A DNA stretch of 64,000 bases from positions 20,698 to 84,697 of the forward strand of contig MNCI01029528.1 of the NCBI GenBank assembly GCA_015680685.1, written 5' to 3'. The notes under the pieces were generated by a model. It was not told the origin of the DNA, did no database searches, and saw only the letters and a program-made list of their open reading frames with translations. A program made the translations under genes and the position numbers. This document shows positions 20,715-33,000 of this stretch, piece after piece; positions within the stretch are counted from its first letter, which is position 1; each line of letters starts with the position of its first letter. The DNA comes from Gnetum montanum. Lineage: Eukaryota; Streptophyta; Gnetopsida; Gnetales; Gnetaceae.

Positions 20715-21558
20715 TGATGAATCATTGTTTGTTGTTTGCCGCAATGTTACGTATGTGATGTTGGGGCATGGATCTGACGTCGGATGTTCGATGTCAAGAC
20801 ATATACCCAAAGTCTATAAATACCATGCTTGGGTTCTAGTTTTTGCATAGTTTATTTTTTAGCTTTTAAGCAAGGTAGTGAAGCTCTTATTGTTTCTTTT
20901 CTTTAGAGTTAGAATATTTTTTGAGCACTTGCTGAATAAGTCTAAGTGTGTATGGTTCTTTGTTCAAGAATTGATGTACCTAAGTGTAGTAGTGTGATGG
21001 GAATAAAATGAAATCTTTTGAAAATCCTTGTAGCACTAAGAATAGCTTAATATTTTTCTCAATGGATTTTACTTTCTTACTCTTTATTTTAATGCATTTG
21101 ATTTAAGTAATTTATTTCCAATTGCTAATGAACATGAGCATGAATACTTCAAGAATTCATATAGTACTTGGTAACCTAGAAATACTTAATGTTTTGATAG
21201 CCCAGCAATGCTATATGTGTTCAGGATGTGTTCAATAAAGTGGAATGGTTACTTGTGTTAGGCTAGCTAGGAAATAGACACACTAGCTTTCAATCTACTT
21301 TACTCCTTATTCTTGTTGTAGGTGATTACATCCATAAAATATAAAATAACAAAAATTCATATATCTCAATTACACTTAAACCATACCCTTGAGCCTCACA
21401 AGTGTAGTTGGAAAGACAACGAATGTTCTCAATGCCCCTTTCACTTACTAGAAGAGCTAGCATATTAGATAACTATAGGTCCATGAAATTCAATTGGATC
21501 ACACATAACATCATAGTGATTCGTATGGTTGGGTGTAGGGGTACCTCATCGCTTATCA
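20715..21558 (+). repeat. 3' LTR of element 2
   Basis: 844 bp, TGATGAATCATTG...CTTATCA, partner of 11479-12306, with TATAAATA at 20815-20822. Followed by GACAC, the right copy of the target duplication. Confidence 0.9.
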
Positions 21559-22846
21559 GACACTCAAGGAGTTGAATGTAAATCATACCTGTCTTGCAAA
21601 ATAGAGATGTTAGTATTGCTTTAATAAGAAAATAATACTATATTATACAAAACCATCAAATCATAATTATATATAATAGTGAGGTTGAATGGTAGTAGTA
21701 GGGATTCTAGAAAATGGAACGTGAGGTCTCTTACCATGAGAATAATAAATTTTATGTGTAATACATGGTTTAAATGATTATTAGCCTTTTCATCCAAGAT
21801 TTAAACCAAGTCCATACCACTTACCAGTGACATCACATTGTATCATCCCAAGACTGACAACCATAAGGTTATCAAAATTACAAGAAATATCATTACTTGG
21901 AAATAAAGGACTAGGAAGAAATTTATTAACTATATAGTTCATTTAAAATAATACTTGGCAATTGTATAGAGAAGTGCCTTCCAACATGGGTAACATGTTT
22001 TTGTAGCCACATAACCAATGCAAGTCTAAGAAACCTTGAAATCTATAAGAAGTCACTTATCTTTAGGCATCAGTAACATGTTTTTCAAGGAGAACCTACA
22101 AAATTTTTTATTATGTGTATTTATTATGTTATTATTGTGTCAACCTTACCAAAGGAAAACCTTTAGGCATGGGTAACATATCTTTCTAGTGACATAGCAA
22201 GGTAGCACTTATTTTAGAACATGTTTTCATTTTTTGTTAGAACTCAAGTAAATAATACAACTTAATAGTGCAATAAAATTCATAGTAGTAGCTTTAGAGA
22301 ATCCAAAAATCCCTTTGATGTCACATCCTTTTCATTCGCTCTTAGTTCTTCACCTTTTCATCTAGGCATAATAATCACAAGTTTATTTTAGTTTTATTGT
22401 GAAAAGAATCTCATTGTGTTACTATGTACATGGTAATAACCTCTTAGTATTGGAAATGAGTGGATGGATGATGTGATCCATTGTATATACAATCAATCCT
22501 TTACTAATTTAATAACATAAGGTAAAATTATTATTGTTGAGACTACATCTTTCTTAGTCCTTTACACTTTATCAAAAAGATCAACAACAATATGCAGATG
22601 AGAATTCATAAGGTTATGAAAAGAATGAAAAAAGTATGAAAGAATAGAAAAATGTATAAAGATCTTAGAGTATTTGAAAGAATGAAAAATGATAAGAAAT
22701 GTGAAAAGTATGAAAGAATAGAAAAGATATTAAAGACTATAGAAAATGGTACAAAATTTGAAAGAAATATAAGAAAAATGTAAAAAGATTGTTTGGTGCC
22801 TAAGTATAAAAGATGAAACCTCACGACTATGGTCTAAGATGGAAAT
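21559..22846 (-). other. 3' non-coding region of element 4, pol side
   Basis: Continuation of element 4 after element 2. 21564-22312 is similar to 48960-49585 of the third copy, including repeated GCATGGGTAACATGT motifs (21987, 22068, 22168; counterparts 49385, 49465). From 22600 to 22790 the plus strand is A/G-rich with repeats of GTATGAAAGAATAGAAAA. No coding signal. Confidence 0.65.
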
Positions 22847-24050
22847 TCAGAAAATTGAATGGGAAGTAAGTGGTTTAGAATTCAAGATAGAGTCTTTTAA
22901 GGAAGGAAAGCCATAAAATGATTTAACTTGTTGAATGTTGATAAAGATTAATTTTTGTGGGTTGGTTGGGTAGTAAATTTGCATGGTGCTTGATTGATAT
23001 GTAGCATAGATGATATAGGATCCTTTCCATAACATCTGGAATTTTATCCTTTGAATGATATGCTTTGGGTTATAGTAGAAGACTCTATCTCTAGGCCTAA
23101 CATAAATTTGTGTGATCTTGGTGTCATGTCAATGTTTAGAATACTTCTTGTGAATTTTGTTACTCATTTAGGCTACTAATATATTTTTGTCTAGTAGATT
23201 AAGATTCATTAATCATTCATTCTAAACTAAGTTTAAATCTATGTTAAGGGCACATGTAGTTGTAAGGGTATTTATCTTTGCTTGGACTAGTAGAGTAGGT
23301 AATTTTCCATTAACTAGTTCATATAGTGAATACCCTATAAAACATTCCCAAGTTGATTAGTATGCCCATAGCGTATCATTAATTTTAGTACTCTAATACT
23401 TCCTATATCTACTAAAATTTCTATTTAATATTTGTGTAATCTCTCTATTGGTTACTTTGACTTGATCATTCGCTTGGGGTTGATAGGGTTTAGTGAGCTT
23501 ATGATTCACCCTAAGTTATTACATTAGTTTCTTGAATGTAGCTTTAGTAAAATGAGTTTTATTATATGATATTAACAATCATGACACTCCAAATCTGTTC
23601 ACCACATAGTATTGAAAGAAATTTATAGTTGTTGTGGCTATACAATCTTTAAGTTTAGCTACTTCCATCCGCCTAGTATAATAATTAATAATCATGATAA
23701 TATAGGAGTTTTTATTTAACATTGATATGATGGGTTCCATAAAGTGAATATCCCAAATATTGAATGATTCCAATGATTGTATCCATTTTTGGAGCCTTTC
23801 ATTTTTAGCTATCAACCGTCCATCCCTTTGGCATCTTTCATAAGATTGTGCAAACCAATGTTTTTCGCTGAATATGGTAGGCCAAAAATAATCTTCCATC
23901 ATCAATTTTAGTGTTGTTCTTCATTTTGCTTAATGACCACCACATGGTCCTTCATTTGCAACTTGTAGAACTCTTTATTGATTCTCTTCTAGAATAGAAG
24001 ATTGTATTAAATCATCTACATATTTCTTATAAATATTTCATTTGATTTCC
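22847..24050 (-). pseudogene. Integrase, element 4, decayed
   Basis: On the minus strand the piece 23905-23579 reads WPTIFSEKHWFAQSYERCQR, then SFNIWDIHFMEPI (first catalytic Asp) and NRFGVS; the next motif is S-Y-N-K-T-H-F where S-D-N-G-T-H-F is expected, so Asp and Gly are lost. Downstream pieces (23035-22847) give a C-terminal segment with IIQRIKFQMLWKGSYII. Broken by many stops. Homologous to 17390-18434 in element 2. Confidence 0.8.
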
Positions 24051-24249
24051 ATGTATCATTTTACTTTGTGCTCAAACTATGCTTTTTTCTTTTTATCCCA
24101 TTTAGCAAGAAGTTCTTGTGTAGTTAGATATGTCATATAATTAGTAATCTATGATTTTGATGTTGAATCTTCAATCATTTCAATCTTAGTAAATAAATTT
24201 TCATTAGGGAATTGATTTGATAATGGTTCTTCATCCTCTTAATAATCCC

Positions 24250-24790
24250 ATCTAAGTCTTGATAGGTGATCAAATACAACATTCTCACTTCCTTTCCTAT
24301 CAATCACCATTATGTCACATTGGACTAACCATTGGTTTATTCATTAAAAATATGATTTCATTATGGTCTGTATGAACATAGATGGAATACCCAAGCACAT
24401 AATATCTAGGTTTTTCAAGTGCATATACCACAACCATAAGCACCTTTTCTATAGTAGTATAGTTAAATTATGCTCTGATAATGCTTCTACTTATGTAGTG
24501 TATGTAATATAGTTATTTTTTATCATCTATATGGATTAATAGTGCTCCTAATGCATAGTTTGAAGCATCAGTCATAATGTAAAAAGGCTTGGACCAATTT
24601 AGAGTTTGAAGGATTGGTGTCTTGATTAATTTCTACTTTAGGTTTTCAAATGCCTTTTCACATTGTTTGGACCATTGGAATGTTACATTCTTCTTTGTGA
24701 GTTCGACGAGTTACTTTGCAATCTTTGAAACATTTTCAATAAATCTTCTATAGTACCATGTATGATCAAGGAATGATTGAAAATCCTTAA
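24250..24790 (-). pseudogene. Native RNase H, element 4, decayed
   Basis: Between RT and integrase on the minus strand, broken pieces give KLVQAF-HYD-CFKLCIRSTINP, corresponding to the D-A-S...GAVL region, and YCYYRKGAYGCGICT, corresponding to the Y-x-x-x-E-K-E helix. The assignment rests mainly on position between well-matched RT and integrase. Confidence 0.55.
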
Positions 24791-24799
24791 CTATTTATG

Positions 24800-25480
24800 A
24801 TCTTTGGATAATATTTTTTGATGACTCTAATCTTTTTTTGGATCTACCTCTATTCCTTTGTAGGATAGATTGTCTTCTAGAACTATGCCATCTTAAACCA
24901 TTAAGTGGCTTTTCTACTAATTGAGCTTTAAATTTATCTCAATGGATAATTTCAAAACCTTCTTTGAGTGTTTCAAATATTTTTTAAAGTTAAGCCCATA
25001 TGTAAAGAAATCCTTCATAAATACCTTGATTTCATTACAAATCTACTTCTGGAAGATGATAAGAACAAGTCTCTAGAGCATGGCTAGCGCATTATAGAGG
25101 CCAAATGACATTTTCTTGTATGTAAACATTTTCTATGGGCCAGTGAATGTTATTTTCTATTGGTCTTTTGGTGTGATATAGATTTGATTATATCCATTTT
25201 ATCCATCTAGTAAATTGTAGTACTAATAAAGTTGATCAACAAATGGTAAATAAAAATGATGTTTGAATGTTGTTATATTCAAAAATTAAAAGTCTATACA
25301 GGCCCTTCACTTGCCATCCTTCTTTGGAACAATGGCTAATGGGTTAATCCATTTACTATCTATAATAGAATATATGAGCCTTTCCTTTAACAACTTCTCT
25401 AATTCTTGTTTGAAAACTTTTTTTAGTTTTGGATTCAATCTTTGTTGGGGCTGGTGACATGGTTTAACAACTAAATCAAT
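24800..25480 (-). pseudogene. Reverse transcriptase, element 4, decayed
   Basis: Minus strand shows LNPKLKKVFKQELEKLLKER, IVPKKDGKWRACIDF, FYLPFVDQLY, LLDGYNGYNQIYITPKDQ (catalytic Asp kept), KKMSFGLYNALAML, and IKVFMKDFFTYG where Athila has F-M-D-D-F, with the first Asp of the pair changed to Lys. Clear Athila-type RT with stops and one or more frameshifts toward the RNase H. Confidence 0.87.
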
Positions 25481-25639
25481 GTAGACTTGGTGTTGAAAAA
25501 CACATGGATCAATGCTGATGATCTCATCCTAAGACCATGCAAATTTAGTTTGTCATTTTTTACCACTTCTAATAAATTTCTATTCTATTCATTATCATAT
25601 TGACATTTATAATTATTTTTTTTGTAATTGGGGAAAGCA

Positions 25640-26410
25640 TATTCAAGTGTATCTGGAAGGGCTTTTAGTTATAGTAGTTTAGGTTCATATTTTTCTAGTA
25701 TCTCTAATTTTCCATATTCAATATCTTCATCTTGTTGTAAATTTGTGTAGAAAGGTTGAACTCCTATCTTTTCTATTTTCTTAGTCTCTTCAATGTAGGC
25801 ACTTGTAATTTTATCAAATAGTTCCATGTACATGTTTGATTCTAATTCTTCTTCATTAATTAGCCATTAGATGTCTTCTTATTTTATGATTGCTGCACAC
25901 AAATGATTTTGTATGCACATATCCTTAGCATATTTGTTATAGGCTAGGATGGTATCTTATCTTAGTATCCAGACTCTCTACATGTAATTGTATTCATTAT
26001 TGTTGTATGTGATACATGGAACTCTATGTCTTTGAATGATTCTAGCTTTATCCTTCTTAGATATTTCTAAGGATAAGTCCCTAATTCCAAGTTTAGCATC
26101 CATGGTGCTAAGCCATGAAATCTCCATGATTATAGGAAATTCACCTTTATTCTTCCCAACATAAATAACTAGGGAATTTGTAGGATAAGACTAGCCACTT
26201 ACAGTAGTTATTACACCTTCCACTTGTCCTAGTGAAACAACAATAGATAGGTTAGCTAACTCTAGTCAGATGTTACACTTCTTTAATGAAGGTAAATTCT
26301 AAGCCCTGTACATGTCTTTAAAAATGAGATTTATTCCTAATGCAAATTTTGATAGAGATTTACATGTTTTGCATCCTACTATTTAGAGATAGATTAAAGA
26401 ACTTCATGGA
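25640..26410 (-). pseudogene. Retropepsin and PR-RT linker, element 4, decayed
   Basis: Minus strand reads INLIFKDMYRA, LELANLSIVVSLGQVEGVIT, TNSLVIYVGKNKGEFPIIME, SWLSTMDAKLGIRDLSLEIS, matching the protease of elements 2 and 3. The D-S-G active site is destroyed. After a gap the linker LKALPDTLEYAFPNYKKNN matches the segment that precedes RT in Athila-type polyproteins. Confidence 0.78.
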
Positions 26411-27649
26411 TCTATCCTCTTCTTGGGAAGCACTCCTATTTTTATTCAGTGTGTTAACATTTTTGTAAGAATGATAGTTGTTAAATCCTTTTTTGTTAAA
26501 ACTGGAAGCATAGTACTATTTTGAGGACTTTGTGTGGAAGGAACAAGGATAGATGAAGTTCTTATCATTCATATCTTTTCTAGACTTATTCTAAAGAAGG
26601 GATGTTTCCTAGATCTTGGTTCACTTATATTAATGATGTCCTCTTGTAGAGTAAGTACCCTAGTAGCACTCTTCTACTACGGTTATGTTGGCAATTCCCC
26701 TTGCATGATTGATGATTGTACTCACAATATAGAATTAGGAGCTTGATAGGATGGACCTACTACTAGTTGAGATGTGTAAGGATGTGACTCCATGTATGGG
26801 GTTGTAGGCCTATTGTATTTTATTGCATAGTAGGAAGAAGAAGCATGGATAAGAGTATTTCTAGAAGATATGGGACATTATACATAGTCTCCATAAGGAT
26901 TAGCTTGTCAATATGGATACTATTGCCTTGGAAATGGCATCCCCCATGACTGTGGTCATTACCAATGCTATTGGTATTATTCCTATTGTTGAGAATGAGG
27001 CTCACTTGAATATTATGATTATTGATAGGACCATCTATAATTACCTTGTAGATAAGGTAATCATCTTGGCATCTGTTGTTTGACAAACTTTGAATTCAAT
27101 ACATATGCCCCAAACTATTGAAAGTGGGCTATGATAAGACAACACCCCTTAGGATGTTCCTATATGCACACTTTACATCCAATGTAACTTTTAGAGCTTG
27201 AGCTTGTAATTTTCTTAATTTAGTAATTTTTTCCTTAATTTTCTAATGCTCACATCTACTATCTTGATGTCCTTATTTCTATTAGAATTTTTTTCAGTAT
27301 TCTCTTCTACTATCTTTAGTGTCATGGCAAATTTATTTTTATAAAATCCCATATTTTCTCTCCCTTTGTTGCAATATCATTGACCGATTTCTAAATAGGT
27401 AGAGTATTTCACGTGATCACATCTTCTAAAGGTTCTTCTTCTTATGTTTCACATATCCTTACATCTCTTTTACTAATCTCTATTGTACTCTTTAGTGAAT
27501 TTTCTTTTTTATAGTTCTCCTTCTTCTTTCATTACCTAGTCTAGTAACCTTTGAATTCAGTGAGATATCATCTCTAATAATCTACCCTAGGCATATACTC
27601 CATGGTTCTTTGTATTCTTATCTTTTATCTCATCACTGATGTGCCATAG

Positions 27650-28860
27650 TTATTTTCCTTGATGAAATTCATGGCCTTAACATCTATGTAATAATGAATA
27701 GTATTTGTTCATTGTTGCATGAAGGGATTCATGTATCCTTTACTTCCATTCTTGGACTTGCTTTATTAAGTTTGACACTGAGGAATAAGTTTGATATTTA
27801 TCCTTGAAACTTGCCAACATGATACTCCATCTTCTAATTGATTTGAGTTTTAAAGATCTATACCAACTTTATACTCCCTTAATGAGTGTTCTAAGAAATA
27901 ACTTTGATTTTTTCCAATCATTTTCTATATTCTGTAGGATGTAAGAAGCATGAAAGACTTGAAGGTGATGTTGTGGATTTGCATTATATTCTCATTCAAA
28001 CATTGAAATATTGTTCATATTAAATCACTAAATGTAACTATCCCTTAGATGCCTAGTAAGTATGTACACTACTTCTCTAATATTGATCATACAGTAAGTG
28101 GCTAGTAGGGGTTCTTCATAATATTTGGGTTCATAAGCTCTAATGTAGTAGTGACCTCTTCAATGCTCATGATGTTCTCTTCTCTCGTTCATAATTTTTC
28201 TTTTTCTATCTTCTTTTTCATCTTCCATGTTTTTTGGATGCCTTCTTCTTCTATCAACATGCCTCTCATGATCCCTTTTCCTTTTTCTATCATGATCTCT
28301 TGTTCTTCATTTTTAGCTATTAGAGTCTATTAATGAATGTGACAAAGAAGATGAGGGAGTTGGAGAATTATTCAAGTTGGTTCTCCTTCTATGACTCATG
28401 GATTCATTCCTTCTATATCTATCAAAGGTTTTAGGTCTCAAATTCTCCTACGTCTAGAGTTTACCTCATCTATTCCTAAAATTTTTGTAAGAGTTGAATG
28501 TAACTTTTTCTTTCTAGGATCTTTAATGCATATGAATGGTGTTTGAGAATAAGATCTGTGAGTTTGGTAAGACTTTTTAGCTTTATACGATTCTTCTTCT
28601 TTTTGCTCACTAAGGATGATCACTTGTGATACTTTCTTTGCTTTTTCTTGTTTATATCTTGCTACCATGATAGCATTCCTTCTTGCCTATGCCTCTATTA
28701 ATTATAATAGCCTAGTCATATTTTTGGTAACTTAGTACCCTTTTTACACATGGCCAATATTTGACCTCATGAGGTCTACTTGAAGCATAGATGGTGTTGA
28801 ATGTTTTAGCTACAAGACAATGTTTCCCTATAAGTTTCTTCATATAAATTCACCTTGGTG
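27650..28860 (-). pseudogene. gag: Gag, element 4, decayed
   Basis: On the minus strand: MVARYKQEKAKKVSQVI (28668-28438), a charged Arg/His/Lys-rich part, then NMNNISMFE, YNANPQHHLQVFHASYILQN, NIENDWKKSKLFLRTLIKG, SWYRSLKLKSIRRWSIMLA and HATMNKYYSLLHRC. This aligns residue by residue with the Gag core of element 3 (41085-41470). The distance from LTR end to the N-M-N-N block (~1.14 kb) is close to that in element 3 (~1.08 kb), which supports 29158 as the LTR edge. Confidence 0.8.
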
Positions 28861-29157
28861 GAAAACAAATATAAAATTAGAATAATAACGATTAGTATGA
28901 GTATATGAGATTCTTGTTTGCATTGGTGCACTCTAATCTTATTTATTATAATCTCTATCATTACTTTCACTAAGATCAATAGTAGGTGGAGATTTCACTT
29001 TGGATATAGAAGTAATTTCAATGTGGTTGAAACTTAAGTATGTGTGTGTTTTGAAAACTTATTTTAAGTATAAAAAATAGCCATAGTGATTCTGGATACA
29101 ATGAATTGTGTAAAATCAACTAATTAGCAAACATTAGCACATATAACAATGCATTAA
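28861..29157 (-). other. 5' leader of element 4 with decayed PBS
   Basis: No gene. Directly internal to the LTR the minus strand reads TTAATGCATTGTTATATG, which can be aligned to TGGCGCCGTTGCCGGGGA by mostly G-to-A and C-to-T changes. This is a weak match and is offered only because its position is right. Confidence 0.35.
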
Positions 29158-30033
29158 TGATTAGCTGTTAGAGAATTCTAACACTTAACTATACAAGTCA
29201 CAAGTATTCATGCATGATCAGATCATAATATGTGGATGGACATTGTAAGTATGCGAATGAGTTTATAGTAAGTTCATGATCATTGTCTTCTCACTTAGAG
29301 ATAACAAGGTGTAAAATGTATGGTTTAATTGTTAGTGAGGTATATAACAAGATGATGTTGGTTAACTTTAAGTATACTATATGTAGATAGTGAAAGTTAA
29401 TGTAATTTCTATCTATAATTACAATGAAAATGTAAAGCTATTTTAGCCTATGATGATAAGTATTTGTTCCTTGTTTTTCATACATGTCCTAGGCTGATGT
29501 AATTATTACTAGGATTACCTAGTAACTTTACCATTGAGCGAGTGGAGCAAATTTACTACTCGCTTACCAAATAATTACAATTTATGCTTGAAACTACTTG
29601 TACTTATTTCATTTTACTAATGTACATTGGAATAGTAAATGACTTAAGAAATGTAAATGACTTAGTAAAAGTGAACAACATGGAAAAGTAAATCTATTCT
29701 ATATGATATGTTGAAATAATGAAAAACAATCTTGATCTTTATTGTGATTTATGAATTATGTCTAGGTACAATCCACTTGAATAAAGATTCCATACACCAT
29801 AATTCACCACATTATGAGCATTCACAACTAATTGTTACTTCAAGAAAACAAACTATAAGAAGTTTGCTAACTAGTAGACAAAAATATCCTTTTGACACAA
29901 TGGTGAACTTGTATTTATAAGCATTACCATTGCCCACTAAATTGTATCTACTACAATGTGTGTTAAGCTACGATATGATATCTACAATATCATAGATATG
30001 ATATAGTAGTCCTAAACATTAATTATTTCATCA
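29158..30033 (-). repeat. LTR shared by element 4 (5') and a partial upstream copy (3')
   Basis: 876 bp, same length as the LTR at 6544-7419. Minus strand starts TGATGAAATAATTAATG at 30033 and ends ...CTAATCA at 29158. On its upper side is a PPT (30034-30045) and the downstream ORF of another family member; on its lower side is the Gag leader of element 4. One LTR therefore serves two tandem internal regions. Confidence 0.82.
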
Positions 30034-33000
30034 TATCCCCATGACTAATTGAAAACTTATCCTAAAGTTTAAACAAGAGGAGGATAGAATTCCTTGCAAA
30101 CATATGGGGTTACATGGACTTAACATCATAACAAATATTTACATGACTTACTCTATTATGAATGCCACATCTTCATTTGAGTAGTGTTACAAAATTATCA
30201 TGCAACACATGATTAATACATGATAAAAACCAAACAAAACAAAACTTGATGTAGATTCTTCATGTCCATGGTTGTAGTGGCTCCTCCATTAGTTTCTTTT
30301 TTTTATCATATGTTTTCTAGAACTAGTACTTGTTTAGAAATACTCTAAACTTCTATTCTTCTATTGCGAAAATATTTTATTGGCCTTGAGATATAGTGCT
30401 ATGAATTGAGTTCATTCTATCTCAAATGCTATGACCATCTTTTGCAATTCTTGATAATTAGTCATCCTTTTGTCTAGATTTGTTGCAATATTTTTTTGGT
30501 CCTAGTAGCTAGATTTGGCTAATTATAATCTATAGTTTGTGATGTGAAGATTCTAATGTACATATTTCTTATTAGCAAAATTTTTTTTATACATGGCATA
30601 TACTGTAGCCACTTGTTGCTTCAATTTTGTTCTTAGCTTACTTGCTGTCAACATGGCTAAGTTAGCAAAACAGAGATTTGCTAGCCTCATGTATTCCATT
30701 AGGTCCTCAATCTATGAGTTGTTGTTCTTTAATTCTACTTAGTGAACATAGGTAAGACTATCCAGAATGAGTTTCTAGTTAGGTTTTTATTGTGTAATGG
30801 AACTAATTTTGGCTATGACCATCCAAATATTTTTTTCATTGATCTATTTGTACATATCCACTTGATCTTTGAAATGCTCTTTAAGCCTTTTATGCTTCTT
30901 GACCTCATTTTTCAACATGCTAATTTTAATATCTAACTTTTTTTGGACTATGCCTACTTTTTCCATTGATAAGGTTCTATTTTCATGGGCCAATTATCTC
31001 ATGTTAAGGTTGATTCTATTGAACTACTCTCTTAGCTGATGGATACTTTTCTCAAGTATGTTCTTTTATTTCCCAATGTTTATCAATCTCAAGTTCTCTA
31101 TAGCAATCATTTTGTTTTCTTCTTCTAATGCAATAAGGGACTTAGCATAAGCATATGTTTGGACATCTACCATTGAAAAATTCTATACTAATCTTTATTT
31201 TTCTATCTTCATTACTTCTATTTGGCCATTAGTTGATCAACTTGCTTATTTCTAACCTATGCAAGATGGTCTGGTGCTACCCTCTCTACATGTTGCATCC
31301 TTGTTTCTACCATGATCAACTTATCCTTGGTGGATATTAGTTCTAATTATATTATAGTGATATCACTAGGGATATTGAAAAAAGTATGCATGAATTGTCC
31401 TATCTATAGTAATATCTCCAAGATGTCTTCATGTTCTGTAGGGGTTATTATTTCTTTTCTAGAAGTTTTGACTAATGTTTCAAGATCTTTAGCTCTAGAA
31501 ATATCTACCAATGACATAGTGAGAATATTAAATGATTCCTTAATGTGATTTGTTATAACTTTTGCTACTTTGGTTGTATCTTGGTATTGCATTACCACTA
31601 TAGTGGCTTCTTTTCTAGTTTTTAACATCACTTGGAATGGAGCAAAGTTTCCTAAGATTTGTTATGTCCATTTATCATCTTCTCCTACTACAAGGATACT
31701 TGACCACTAGTAGGTCCTATGGATACAATAGTTTTGTTGGAATTATCCCTTAGTCTATACATGCTTAGTGCTTCCCTATTATCCTAATTGATAATTTTTT
31801 ATATCTTTTGTAGATAGCTCATGGAAGGTCTATAGTCATGTTATGATGGTGGAGCACTTTGTCCTACTCATTTTGTAGTTGGAGTTGATCCACCAGCTCC
31901 TTCTTGTTCTATTCCTATGGTTGGAATATTTGCTACTAGTATTGATCCTACTATAGCCATAGTGCTTACTAGTTTTTCCACTTCATCTTTCTTGGGTGGC
32001 ATTGATTTAGAGATTTCTATGTATGAAGCATTTTGGGCTCTTTGAATAACATCATTAGTATAGTCTAGAATTCTAGTTTTTCTGCATAACTTTCTGATAA
32101 GATAAGGAAATGGAAGAGTAGGTTTTTCTATCTTCTTCTCTTTGAACCTTCTTTGGATTTCTAGAGATAATAGATAGCCAATGTTAGCTTAGAATTTCCC
32201 CCTAAAGATATCATTTTCTTTGGTAGCATATGTGGAAATATTATTGAGTATTTTGGTTGGAAAGATGTGGTATATCCCAATTTTGAAGTGTATCTTCTAT
32301 GTAGTGGACAATCTACTATATTCTTTTTCTATAGTTGCATATGCCCTCTACAACCATAAATTCCTTGATTTGTTGTTAGACCTTGTGGGTATTTGAGTGA
32401 TTTTGGCCCCAACATTTGGTATATTTAGTGGCTTTACAATTGCTTCTATTAAGTATGGCATTATTACTTCCTCAATCTTTATTGTGGCATCATCTTGCTT
32501 ATTCTACCATAATTAGTGAACTTTTTCCAAATACTGTTCACCATTACTAGAAATGGTTGGCCATAGGGGAGAGGCTTGAAGGTTTTTGTAGACCTCTATA
32601 GGTGAAAATTAAGTTTCACTATCACAATGGCCATGATAGATTTCTCTTGAATAACTTGAAGACACTTATTGGAGAGTGTTATATATTGTTCCTATTCTGG
32701 GGTTGGTGGTGCATTAGCTTCTACTTGCATAGACTATCCTATTGTAGGTGTGGGTTGATGGATAGAATATAAGTATGCATGTCATCATCCTCTTTTTGTC
32801 CCTCTATGTCTCTTTTGCCACGGTTGTGATGGTCCTCCAAATTTGGATCTCTTTGACGACATTTACAATCATAAGAAGTTTAAGATGACCCAAAAACTCG
32901 AGAAAAATTTCTAATGATTCCTAACCCTTAGTTAGGTTTTTAGTTTTAATCAAAGTATTAGATATGATAAATTTCATTTTTAATGTGGATTTTAAAGTTT

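Larger units (their letters stand above)
11479..21558 (+). mobile_element. Element 2: full-length decayed Athila-like Ty3/Gypsy retrotransposon
   Basis: 10,080 bp, bounded by two LTRs that both begin TGATGAATCAT and end in TCATCA or TTATCA. The five bases before it are GACAT (11474-11478) and after it GACAC (21559-21563), a target duplication with one change. The third copy of the element 4 3' region carries the empty site near 48955. Internal order on the plus strand: PBS, Gag, protease, RT, RNase H, integrase, a ~2.2 kb 3' non-coding region, PPT. By eye the two LTRs are roughly 86-88% identical over a 250-base sample, so the insertion is old. All coding parts are broken. Confidence 0.9.
6544..30033 (-). 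mobile_element. Element 4: decayed Athila-like Ty3/Gypsy element, split by element 2
   Basis: Minus strand, 5' to 3': LTR (30033-29158), Gag (~28860-27650), protease (~26400-26000), RT (~25480-24800), RNase H, integrase (~24050-22847), 3' non-coding (22846-21564, continuing 11478-10443 after removal of element 2), a separate ORF (10442-7656), PPT (7431-7420) and LTR (7419-6544). Without element 2 and its target duplication it is about 13.4 kb. Gag and the PR/RT motifs match elements 2 and 3, and the LTR/PPT junction has the same sequence context, so all belong to one Athila-like clade. All coding parts carry many stops and frameshifts. The sequence beyond the 5' LTR is the 3' end of another copy, so no target duplication can be defined. 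Confidence 0.8.
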
